From contig JAGNKE010000009.1 of the NCBI GenBank assembly GCA_018000295.1, positions 33,778 to 97,777 of the forward strand: a stretch of 64,000 nt of DNA. Reading direction: 5' to 3'. Position numbers and translations under genes: made by a program. How positions within the stretch are numbered: position 1 is the stretch's first letter; every line of letters begins with the position of its first letter. Origin of the DNA: Alphaproteobacteria bacterium (GTDB lineage Bacteria; Pseudomonadota; Alphaproteobacteria; Micavibrionales; Micavibrionaceae). The notes under the pieces were generated by a model that saw only the letters and a list, made by a program, of their open reading frames with translations, ran no database searches and was not told the DNA's origin. Shown one piece after another: positions 56,430 through 64,000 of this stretch.

Positions 56430-57392
56430 ATGGAACAGCCGTCCCGTTCATCCCCAGAGATTGCGAAAGCCGCAGCGCTGGAGCAGATCGCGCTTCTGGC
56501 GCGTACGCACCATTTGTCTCTTGATGAAATCGGCGCGCATCTCACAAAGACCGCACTCAAGGATAGAAGTTCCGCATGGCTTTCCCGGCTTTTGGGTTAT
56601 ATCGGCGCGGTTTTCGTGTTCGGCGGGCTGGCGCTTTATATGGGGATGATCTGGAACGATCTCAACAGTCCGGCGCGGGTGATCATCACCTTCGGGCCGG
56701 GGATCGCCGCGTTTATTCTGGGAATTGTAACCCTAAAGGATGAGCGGTTCATGCGGGCTTCGACGCCCCTGTTCCTTAAGGCTGCGATCCTGCAGCCTGT
56801 CGGAATGTTTGTGTTTCTGGACGAATATGCCTCGGGCGACGATACGCAGTTGGCGGCCATGGTGGTCTTCGGGATTCTGGCCGTGCAGTTTCTGCTGTGC
56901 TTTCTTATCTTCCGGCGGACGACGCTTTTGTTTTTCGGTTATCTGTTCTGGAACGCCTCTGTCGGGATCCTCATGGACCGTTGCGAGGTTCCGGAAGACC
57001 CGATGGGGATCGGTCTGAGCCTTTCGATCCTGATGGTCGCGTGGAGCATTGACCGAACAAAGCATAAGCCTATTGCCGCGTTCTGGTACTTTGTCGGGGG
57101 CGTCGGTCTTCTGTGGTCCGTGTTTCAGAGTGTCGAGAATTCGGCTTATGATATCATCATGCTTCCGGTCATGATCGGATTGATGTGGGTGAGCGTGCGG
57201 ATGCACAGCCGGACGATGCTGCTGGTCGGAACTTTCGGACTGCTGGGATTCCTGACCTATTACACCGATCAGTATTTCAAGGATATTACGGGCTGGCCGC
57301 TCGCGCTGATGATGATGGGATTTATGCTGGTGGGGATCAGTTATATGGCCGTGCGGCTGAGCCAGAAAATCAAAAGCGAAGCGTCGCCCTGA
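56430..57392 (+). CDS. DUF2157-like polytopic membrane protein
   Basis: This 320-residue protein has about nine membrane helices, for example 'LLGYIGAVFVFGGLALYMGM', 'VIITFGPGIAAFILGIV' and 'AFWYFVGGVGLLWSVFQS'. The cytoplasmic N-terminus 'LLARTHHLSLDEIGAHL' precedes the membrane part. The pattern agrees with DUF2157 proteins of unknown function. A GTG start at 56412 is also possible; the ATG at 56430 has a GGAAGA box. It is likely co-translated with the gene before it. Confidence 0.75.
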   Translation: MEQPSRSSPEIAKAAALEQIALLARTHHLSLDEIGAHLTKTALKDRSSAWLSRLLGYIGAVFVFGGLALYMGMIWNDLNSPARVIITFGPGIAAFILGIVTLKDERFMRASTPLFLKAAILQPVGMFVFLDEYASGDDTQLAAMVVFGILAVQFLLCFLIFRRTTLLFFGYLFWNASVGILMDRCEVPEDPMGIGLSLSILMVAWSIDRTKHKPIAAFWYFVGGVGLLWSVFQSVENSAYDIIMLPVMIGLMWVSVRMHSRTMLLVGTFGLLGFLTYYTDQYFKDITGWPLALMMMGFMLVGISYMAVRLSQKIKSEASP

Positions 57393-57413
57393 CGCCGCAT
57401 ATTCGTTAAAGCT

Positions 57414-59501
57414 ATGAGCAGACCTTTTGATCTTGATCCGCTGTTCCGTTCACTTGTTGCTCTGCCCGGAATTGGGCCACGCAATGCGAAGCTCATGGAA
57501 AACCTTGTCGGCGGACCGAAAGTCCTGGACCTTCTGTTTCATGCGCCGGTGGATTTTGTGGACCGGAGATTTTCAGGTACGATTTCGCAAGTTCCTAACG
57601 GGCGTGTCGTCACCCTGACGGTACGGGTCGGGAGGCATTCGCCCAACGCCCGCAAAAATCTTCCTTACCGTGTTCAATGCTCGGATGAGAGCGGAGCCAT
57701 GACTCTGGTCTTTTTTCATGCCAACAAAGTCTGGATTGAAAAACAGCTGCCGGAAGGGCAGACGGTGATCGTCAGCGGGCGGGTGGAATATTTTCAGGGC
57801 CAGCCGCAAATGGTGCATCCCGATGCTGTCGGGAAGGTCGAGGACCGTGCAGCCATCGAGCGTATCGAGCCGATTTATCCCCTTACGCAGGGGATCACGA
57901 ATAAGCTGATGAATAAATCCGTGGCGGCGGCGGAAAAGATGGTCCCCGCCCTGGGGGAATGGCTGGACGAGGCGTATCAGGCGCGGCAGAAATGGGCAGG
58001 GTGGAAGGAGTCATTGACCGCTCTCCATCATCCCGAAAGCGAAAAAGACCTGAACCCGCTGACGCCTTGCCGTGCGCGGCTGGCTTATGATGAGTTGCTG
58101 GCCAATCAACTCACGCTCCTGATCGTGCGGGAGCATCAGCGGGTTGTGGAGGGGCGCAGCCATCAGGTTTCAATGGTGCTGCGTGAGAAGGTTCTGGCCG
58201 CCCTGCCCTTTCAACTGACGGGGGCTCAGAAGCGCAGCCTTGCGGAAATTGATGAAGATATGCAGAAGCCCCAGAGGATGCTGCGCTTACTGCATGGGGA
58301 TGTCGGCAGCGGGAAGACGATCGTGGCGTGTCTGGCGATGCTGAATGCCGTTGAGTCCGGGAAACAGGCGGCGCTGATGACCCCCACCGAAATTCTGGCG
58401 CGGCAGCACGCGGAGACTCTCTCCCCTTACCTGCAAGCGGCTGGAGTCCGTGCCGTTATCCTGACCGGGAGGGATAAGGGCAAGACGCGGGAAACGCTTT
58501 TGCAGCAGATCCGCAACGGCGCCGCGCAGATGATTATCGGAACTCATGCGATTTTTCAGAAGGATGTGGTCTATCAAGACCTCGGCCTTGCGGTGATCGA
58601 CGAGCAGCACCGTTTCGGGGTGCAGCAGCGGCTGGAACTCTCCACCAAAAACCACGGCATTGATCTGCTTGTCATGACGGCGACGCCGATTCCGCGCACT
58701 TTGGCTCTAACGGCCTATGGCGATCTGGATGTCAGCAAGCTGGACGAGAAGCCGCCAGGACGAAAGCCGATCGACACTTTGCTGCTGCCTTCCGAAAAAA
58801 TGGACATGTTGATCGAGCGATTGAAGAACAAGATCAAGGATGGGAACCGCGTTTATTGGGTCTGTCCGCTGGTGGAGGAGTCGGAATTGATTGATCTGGC
58901 TGCTGCGGAGGAACGCTATGATGTGCTGCGGCAGGTGTTCGGTGAGCGAACAGGGCTGATCCACGGGCGGATGAAGCCCGCCGATAAAGATGCCGTGATG
59001 GAGAAATTTATCGCGGGCGATCTGGATCTCCTTGTCGCCACCACGGTGATCGAAGTCGGGGTCAATGTTCCCGCCGCGACGATCATGGTCATTGAACACG
59101 CCGAACGTTTTGGCCTCGCCCAATTACACCAGTTGCGCGGCCGCGTGGGGCGCGGGGCGGATCAATCCTATTGCTTTCTTCTTTATAGCGGCCCCTTGGG
59201 CGAGACGGCGAAGGCACGGCTTTCGACGCTGCGCGAGACAGAGGACGGCTTCGTGATTGCGGAGAAGGATTTGCAGTTGCGCGGGGCCGGCGACCTTCTG
59301 GGGCTGAGGCAGAGCGGGATGGCCGAATTCCGGCTGGCCGATCTGTCGGCCCATGGGGAGTTGCTGGCGGCGGCGCGGGATGATGCGAAGCTGATCCTTG
59401 CGAAAGACCCGACCCTGAAATCCAAGCGGGGAGAGGCTTTACGGACGCTTCTTTACCTTTTCGAGCGGGATCAGGCGATTGCGTATTTTCAGAGTGGTTG
59501 A
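57414..59501 (+). CDS. recG: ATP-dependent DNA helicase RecG
   Basis: The protein has 695 residues. It drives reversal of stalled replication forks. The wedge domain OB fold is 'GRVVTLTVRVGRHSPNARKN', the helicase motifs are 'RLLHGDVGSGKTIVACLAML', 'LAVIDEQHRFGVQQRLELS', 'VMTATPIPRTLALTAYGD', 'TTVIEVGVNVPAATIMVI' and 'LAQLHQLRGRVGRGADQSYC'. It is at typical length. It pairs with mfd in the region; both share the same motor type. Confidence 0.96.
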   Translation: MSRPFDLDPLFRSLVALPGIGPRNAKLMENLVGGPKVLDLLFHAPVDFVDRRFSGTISQVPNGRVVTLTVRVGRHSPNARKNLPYRVQCSDESGAMTLVFFHANKVWIEKQLPEGQTVIVSGRVEYFQGQPQMVHPDAVGKVEDRAAIERIEPIYPLTQGITNKLMNKSVAAAEKMVPALGEWLDEAYQARQKWAGWKESLTALHHPESEKDLNPLTPCRARLAYDELLANQLTLLIVREHQRVVEGRSHQVSMVLREKVLAALPFQLTGAQKRSLAEIDEDMQKPQRMLRLLHGDVGSGKTIVACLAMLNAVESGKQAALMTPTEILARQHAETLSPYLQAAGVRAVILTGRDKGKTRETLLQQIRNGAAQMIIGTHAIFQKDVVYQDLGLAVIDEQHRFGVQQRLELSTKNHGIDLLVMTATPIPRTLALTAYGDLDVSKLDEKPPGRKPIDTLLLPSEKMDMLIERLKNKIKDGNRVYWVCPLVEESELIDLAAAEERYDVLRQVFGERTGLIHGRMKPADKDAVMEKFIAGDLDLLVATTVIEVGVNVPAATIMVIEHAERFGLAQLHQLRGRVGRGADQSYCFLLYSGPLGETAKARLSTLRETEDGFVIAEKDLQLRGAGDLLGLRQSGMAEFRLADLSAHGELLAAARDDAKLILAKDPTLKSKRGEALRTLLYLFERDQAIAYFQSG

Positions 59502-59557
59502 ATTTTTCCCGATATTTTGACATAATATTCAATAATTTAAGAAAATGCGGGAACTTC

Positions 59558-60523
59558 ATGACCAGCCAGAGTGAAATCAAGCCCAACCCTTCTGCGCCTC
59601 GGTATGAGCCGGAGTTGTGGAACAGCCGTGTGTCCGAATCCGACTTGCGCGGGTTTTTGAAGGACAACCGCGAGATCGTAGCGCGAATCCTGGCGCGGGA
59701 GGAATACCGGCGCCCTGCGGAAGACTTCGACATCAGAATGATGCAATCCAAGATCGACTTCAACCCCGTTGAACGGACCCGAGACGCCCTTGTGCAGTTT
59801 AACAAGTCTGTCGTCCGGTTTGAGGGAGATTTCGACAAAATCGGCGCCCATTTCGGGATGAAGCCGGAGGATGCCAAACGCTTTGAGCCTCTGGCCCGTG
59901 AGACTTATCTGGCGCAGGGATTTCAGGAGTACGCCAACTGCTATTCCTACGCCATGAACGATATGGACCGCTATCGCCACGGCGGCGATACGCCCGGTGA
60001 GCGCGGTGACTTTGGATTTTCCTTCGCCAGTGAAACAAATTACGAGACATACAAAAGGGAATTGATGAAGGCTGTGGAAGCCGACGGGGCAATGATTGGC
60101 GGAACCGATGCCGAGCCGATAGCCGGATATTACCGTGTGGCCGTTTATGCCCGTCCCCCGCACGAAGACCCAAAGGTTCGGGGGGATAATTCGCTGATGG
60201 ATTATCATTTTGTTCGGGAAAACGGTGATGGGACTTGGTCGCAGAAACTTGGCATTAGCCCGCAAGCCGGAAGCGGAATCGTGACGAATCTCGATGACAA
60301 CGGTAAGGTCATTTCAGACCCTAGAACGGCTGCCCTCGGGCGGTATGAGTTCTTGAGTTATGTTTATGTGCCGGAGGGCGGGCTGGATGTCGGGCCACCC
60401 TATGAGCCAAAGAGCAAGCCGGGGTCGATTGATCTTCCTCTTGATCCGCAACAGGACTGGATGCGGCGTACATCCGATCCCTACCCTGAGACTGTATCGC
60501 GCAGCGGACTGCCGCGGCCCTAA
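59558..60523 (+). CDS. Unknown protein with Cys/His domain, cysteine-protease-like
   Basis: This 321-residue protein has no signal peptide. After a charged N-terminal half comes 'FQEYANCYSYAMNDMDRYRH' with Cys128, then 'MDYHFVRENGDGTWSQKLGI' with His217, and 'NLDDNGKVISDPRTAALGRY'. This order (N-C-Y-x-Y-A, then D-Y-H-F-x-R-x-x-x-x-G-x-W-S-x-K) resembles a widely scattered uncharacterised domain in bacterial proteins, which I recall with a Cys-His arrangement like papain-fold enzymes. Activity is inference. The frame opens earlier, inside recG; the ATG at 59558 is chosen. Confidence 0.6.
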   Translation: MTSQSEIKPNPSAPRYEPELWNSRVSESDLRGFLKDNREIVARILAREEYRRPAEDFDIRMMQSKIDFNPVERTRDALVQFNKSVVRFEGDFDKIGAHFGMKPEDAKRFEPLARETYLAQGFQEYANCYSYAMNDMDRYRHGGDTPGERGDFGFSFASETNYETYKRELMKAVEADGAMIGGTDAEPIAGYYRVAVYARPPHEDPKVRGDNSLMDYHFVRENGDGTWSQKLGISPQAGSGIVTNLDDNGKVISDPRTAALGRYEFLSYVYVPEGGLDVGPPYEPKSKPGSIDLPLDPQQDWMRRTSDPYPETVSRSGLPRP

Positions 60524-60529
60524 GCTTAA

Positions 60530-61222
60530 TTATTCGGCCGCGCTTTTCTTGATTTCTTCGCATGGGGCTTCAGATACGCAATCCTGCTCCGATTTCAGGT
60601 TGAGTTCCTTTTTGATCTTGCCCATTTCACGGATCAGGCAGTCCATCGTTGTGATGAGATCTGTCATCTCTTCCCCGCTCGGCATCCCATAGGCGCGGGC
60701 CTTATCGTCGCCGCCGACGACGCGGGCGGGAATGCCGATGGCTGTGGCATGAGCGGGAATGTCCGTGGTTACAACGGAATTCGCGCCGATTTTTGCGCCC
60801 TCTCCTATCGTAATATCGCCGAGAAGCTGCGCCCCTGCGCCAATGATCGCGCCGGACTCAAGAGTCGGGTGGCGTTTGCCGGTTACCGTTCCGCTGCGCC
60901 CCACGCCCCCGAGAGTCACGCCGTGATAGATCGTGACGTTATCGCCGATGATGGCCGTCTGGCCGATAACAACGCCCGTTCCGTGGTCGATGAAGAGGTT
61001 TTTGCCGATTGTGGCTTCGGGATGGATTTCGATACCGGTTAGAAAGCGGGTGAAGTTCGCCAGCGCCCGCGCTAAAGCCTTCAGCCCCAGATGCCAGATG
61101 AAATTATTCATCCGGTGCAGAACAACCGCATGAAAGCCGTTATAGGCAAACAGTACTTCCGCGAAAGTGGGCTGCGCCGGGTCGCGTTCCTGAATCGATT
61201 TAATGAGGCCGCTCATGGTCAT
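60530..61222 (-). CDS. cysE: Serine O-acetyltransferase
   Basis: This 230-residue left-handed beta-helix enzyme makes O-acetylserine for CysK. The hexapeptide region is 'LFIDHGTGVVIGQTAIIGDN', 'VTIYHGVTLGGVGRSGTVTG', with the catalytic His in 'RHPTLESGAIIGAGAQLLGD'. The C-terminal tail is long and charged, about 50 residues after the last coil. It overlaps the DUF502 gene by 4 bp. Confidence 0.94.
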   Translation of the reverse strand: MTMSGLIKSIQERDPAQPTFAEVLFAYNGFHAVVLHRMNNFIWHLGLKALARALANFTRFLTGIEIHPEATIGKNLFIDHGTGVVIGQTAIIGDNVTIYHGVTLGGVGRSGTVTGKRHPTLESGAIIGAGAQLLGDITIGEGAKIGANSVVTTDIPAHATAIGIPARVVGGDDKARAYGMPSGEEMTDLITTMDCLIREMGKIKKELNLKSEQDCVSEAPCEEIKKSAAE

Positions 61223-61998
61223 GTTCCTTCAATCTTTACTTTATTCGCCTTTCCGGTGTTTCCGGTTTCTTTAATGATTTTGCCGGGATTGTCTGGGTCG
61301 GGCTTTAACATCCCGCCGGATACGACCAGTTTTATTCCCTCCTCCACGGTAATATCCAGAAAAATCAGGTCTTTTTTGGGAATAAACAGCAAAAAACCCT
61401 GTGTCGGCAAAGGGGCTGTGGGGATGAAGACGTTCAGGGTTTCCTCTCCGGTATTCTCCTGTACCTGCGGAATAGCGGAGCCGGTCACAAAGCCCATGCT
61501 CCAGCAGCCTTGCCGGGGGTATTCGAACATGACCACCTCCCGAAACGCATTCGACTGGCTGGTCATAACAGTTTCCAGAACCTGCTTAGTGGCGCTGTAG
61601 ATCGTGCGGATGATCGGCATCCGGGCCAGAATTTTCTCGGAAATCAGGATCAGGATGCGGCCGAGGAAGTTGGTGGCGAACCAGCCAATGCAAATGAAAA
61701 AGGTCACGGCTACAATCAGACCAATACCCGGGATCGTTGCCTTCCCGTAAAGCGCCTGATACCAGTCCGTCGGGAGGACCATCGCAACCTTGCTATCTAC
61801 GAAGGTCAGGAACAGATAGGTCAGATATACGGTGATCGTGATCGGGGCGGTAACGAGGATGCCGGCCAGAAGGTAGCCACGCAGGCGGGCCATGGGCTTG
61901 CGGTCCTTGTCCTTGATGTTTTCCTGAAACAGCTTGTCCGCGCTGCTTTTATAGAGCGGTTTCTTCACGCCTGGGTGCTTTCCATCGTTTTTTGTCAC
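61219..61998 (-). CDS. DUF502 membrane protein
   Basis: This 259-residue protein has two membrane helices ('LAGILVTAPITITVYLTYLF', 'IGLIVAVTFFICIGWFAT'), then a cytoplasmic domain with 'REVVMFEYPRQGCWSMGFVT' and 'LNVFIPTAPLPTQGFLLFIP'. These are DUF502 hallmarks. The function is not known. It is translated with cysE through a 4 bp overlap (ATGA). Confidence 0.92.
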   Translation of the reverse strand: MTKNDGKHPGVKKPLYKSSADKLFQENIKDKDRKPMARLRGYLLAGILVTAPITITVYLTYLFLTFVDSKVAMVLPTDWYQALYGKATIPGIGLIVAVTFFICIGWFATNFLGRILILISEKILARMPIIRTIYSATKQVLETVMTSQSNAFREVVMFEYPRQGCWSMGFVTGSAIPQVQENTGEETLNVFIPTAPLPTQGFLLFIPKKDLIFLDITVEEGIKLVVSGGMLKPDPDNPGKIIKETGNTGKANKVKIEGT

Positions 61999-62169
61999 GC
62001 AAACTGTCCTTCTTCTCTTGTGCCGAAAGGCATTGAGCGTTGAAAGCCAGCCCTTGTCAAGACGGCGTCATAGGGGGTCACTTCGGACTGGAAGCAAACT
62101 GTTCGTTAAAACTATAGATGTCAGACCCGTTTTTCTTGTCAAGGCTCGATAAGAAAAGAGGGGGTAAAG

Positions 62170-63708
62170 CTACATCGCTCTGACATCACTCAGGAAATTA
62201 TCCACGCGCGTCTGGAGTTCTTCGGAGCGTTTTGAGAGATCTTTTGCGACCTCCAGAAGGGTTGTCGATGACTGTCCTGTCTCATCAGCCGCAGAGCGGA
62301 CACCCGAGATATTCGAAGCCACCTCCTGCGTTGCTGCTGACTGTTCCTCGACGGCACCAGAAATAGCTGTGCTGATTTCGCTAACCTGATTGATAACGTA
62401 CGTAATCTGTTTGATGGCTTCGGCTGTGGATCGACTTACGTCCTGAATTCCGCGGATCTGGGTTTCGATCTGTTCGGTCGCTTTTGACGTTTCCAGAGCC
62501 AGAGATTTAACCTCGGAAGCCACCACGGCAAACCCCTTTCCGGCCTCACCGGCGCGCGCGGCTTCAATCGTAGCGTTCAATGCCAGAAGGTTGGTCTGAC
62601 CCGCAATATCAGAGATCAGCGTGGTGATCGCGCCAACCTTCTCGGCAGCTTCCATCAAGCTGGCGACCAGCGTTTCCGCCTTTCTGCTTTCCGTGACCGC
62701 CTCGCTGACGATCCGTGTCGAGCTGCTCACCTGATTACTGATTTCGTTTACGGAGGCCGAGAGCTCTTCCGTAGCAACCGCGACCGTGTTCGACTGATTC
62801 GAAGTTTCCTCTGCCGCGGCGGCCAACCCCTGAGCGGTGGCCTGCATTTCCGTAGAAGATGACGCCACAATCTGAACCAGAGACTTAACATTTGTTTCAA
62901 AGTTATCTGCCATCTTCCGGTTTTCCTCCTTGCGGGGGGTCAAATCCGTGGCAAATTTGGTGACCTTGTAGACTTTACCATTCAGATCCATAATCGGATT
63001 ATAGGAGGCCTCAATCCAAATCTCTTTTCGGCCCTTTCCGTAGCGCAAATATTGCGCCGCCTGAAATTCCCCCCGGTTCAGTTTTGCCCAAAACTCCTTG
63101 TACTCCGGGCTCGCTGCAAAGGCCGGATCGGCAAACATACTGTGATGGCGACCTTGCACCTCAGAAAGTGTGTATCCCATAACCGAGAGAAAGTTTTCGT
63201 TGGCAGAAATGATTGTGCCGTCCAGATTAAAATGGATCACGGCCTGCGATCTGTTAATGGCTTCCACTAACCCTTTTAACTCGGCATACTCCTGCTTCTT
63301 TTTTGTAACGTCAGTGGCGAATTTAACCACTTTATAGGGTTTGCCGCTCTTGTTAAAAATCGGGTTGTAAGAGGCCTCGATCCAGATCTCCTTACCGTTT
63401 TTGCCCAGACGCTTATACTCGGCGGCTTGGAATTCGCCACGAGCCAGCTTTTCCCAAAATTGCCGATAATCATTGCTGTTGCGATACTGGTCATCCACAA
63501 ACATCCTGTGATGCTGCCCCCGAATTTCTTCAAGACGATAGCCCAAGGCCTGCAAAAAATTTTCATTGGCGGTAATGATCGTTCCATCAAGATTAAATTC
63601 AATTATAGCCTGTGACTTATCAAGCGCCTGAAGCTTGGCGGCCATCTCTGCAGCGCTTGAGGGGGCTTTGGGTTTGTAACTCAGAACATTCGAAGAACCA
63701 AAAGGCAT
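62170..63708 (-). CDS. Soluble double-PAS methyl-accepting chemotaxis protein (BdlA-like)
   Basis: The protein has 512 residues and no membrane helix. PAS1 (about 25-135) and PAS2 (about 145-255) are near copies: '[20 protein letters not shown]' against '[20 protein letters not shown]', each ending '[12 protein letters not shown]'. The MCP signalling hairpin follows with the tip '[20 protein letters not shown]' and '[18 protein letters not shown]'. This is the layout of BdlA, a receptor linked to biofilm dispersal by cytoplasmic redox or FAD/haem sensing. The ligand is not known. Its SD box is AGGTGAG. Confidence 0.92.
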   Translation of the reverse strand: MPFGSSNVLSYKPKAPSSAAEMAAKLQALDKSQAIIEFNLDGTIITANENFLQALGYRLEEIRGQHHRMFVDDQYRNSNDYRQFWEKLARGEFQAAEYKRLGKNGKEIWIEASYNPIFNKSGKPYKVVKFATDVTKKKQEYAELKGLVEAINRSQAVIHFNLDGTIISANENFLSVMGYTLSEVQGRHHSMFADPAFAASPEYKEFWAKLNRGEFQAAQYLRYGKGRKEIWIEASYNPIMDLNGKVYKVTKFATDLTPRKEENRKMADNFETNVKSLVQIVASSSTEMQATAQGLAAAAEETSNQSNTVAVATEELSASVNEISNQVSSSTRIVSEAVTESRKAETLVASLMEAAEKVGAITTLISDIAGQTNLLALNATIEAARAGEAGKGFAVVASEVKSLALETSKATEQIETQIRGIQDVSRSTAEAIKQITYVINQVSEISTAISGAVEEQSAATQEVASNISGVRSAADETGQSSTTLLEVAKDLSKRSEELQTRVDNFLSDVRAM

Positions 63709-63903
63709 GTCTCACCTGAAAGATTTGAGTTAAAGAAAAAACCAAAAACAGAATTTAATCTAGCTGATCACACCTTTATCTATGCTGCCTGATTATCTCG
63801 GGCCTGTAAACAATACACCCCGTGGTAAAGAAATAAGTCCTGTAGATAAATTTTGTTGAATACGCCCGTAATCGGTGGAAGTCATTTTTAGGAATTCGTT
63901 TTC

Positions 63904-64000
63904 ATGCCCATCGGAGCATCCCCTCCTAAGAGGCGCTCGAAGGATTGGAGCGGCGGGGTGATACGTTGCAAAATGAAAAAAACTGGTGATCGCGCCGGGA
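63904..64000 (+). CDS. Possible start of a gene running off the right edge
   Basis: An ATG at 63904 after an AGGAA box opens 32 codons with no stop up to the window end. The start is 'MPIGASPPKRRSKDWSGGV'. It is basic with no recognised family. The 290 bp between the chemoreceptor start and the window end hold otherwise only AT-rich promoter-like DNA. Confidence 0.3.
   Translation, partial: MPIGASPPKRRSKDWSGGVIRCKMKKTGDRAG

Overview
The window reads as a contiguous piece of an alphaproteobacterial chromosome of medium GC. The evidence is gene content and order: a MucR/Ros-type regulator; the runs lgt-midA-pgeF, rplY-pth-ychF and ubiK-ybjN-proC; an EnvZ/OmpR pair; SdhE next to RecG and Mfd; and the betaine-lipid genes btaA-btaB. 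I cannot assign an order or genus from this sequence alone. I see no rRNA or tRNA gene, transposase, phage gene or CRISPR array. Almost every long open frame without a family assignment on the opposite strand is a shadow of a real gene.

Region 1 to 9.2 kb: the end of recX, a large PAS sensor kinase, a phasin, a CsaA-like tRNA-binding protein, the envZ-ompR operon, ilvE and a 652-residue protein of unknown function with three copies of a Cys-x8-Cys motif at its C-terminus. Region 9.2 to 16 kb (minus strand): a frameshifted small gene, then ychF, pth, rplY, prs, pgeF, midA and lgt, which cover translation quality control, nucleotide supply and lipoprotein maturation. Region 16 to 26 kb: ubiK, ybjN, proC (plus strand); mucR, tsaB, a NifU-type scaffold, a universal stress protein, a TIGR02186/TauE pair, a secreted unknown, trpS and murJ (minus strand); then ubiE on the plus strand.

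Region 26 to 36 kb: an acidic anchored protein, coaBC, a possible 32-residue membrane peptide, mutS, a ferredoxin-NADP reductase, a membrane protein that looks like an M48 peptidase with its zinc-binding residues lost, cysK, ferredoxin and a lipoprotein. Region 36 to 47.5 kb: a TerB-like protein, a Y-family polymerase, trmFO, two alpha/beta hydrolases, an Lrp regulator, trxB, a LysR regulator, a candidate structured small RNA with its own terminator, an aspartate-type aminotransferase and an AmgK-like kinase.

Region 47.5 to 64 kb: the repair pair mfd and recG with sdhE between them. The block btaA, btaB, a DUF2314 protein, cspA and a cold-type DEAD-box helicase lies between mfd and sdhE. Then come a cysteine-protease-like unknown, cysE, a DUF502 membrane protein, a soluble double-PAS chemoreceptor and the start of one more possible gene at the right edge. 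Sulfur and redox functions recur across the window (cysK, cysE, ferredoxin, FNR, trxB, TauE, NifU), as do repair functions (recX, mutS, Y-polymerase, mfd, recG). They are scattered and do not form one operon.

The best candidates for undescribed biology are the triple Cys-motif protein (7227-9185), the catalytically dead M48-like membrane protein (33124-34014), the candidate small RNA with an exposed anti-Shine-Dalgarno stretch (about 43412-43550) and the Cys/His domain protein at 59558-60523.
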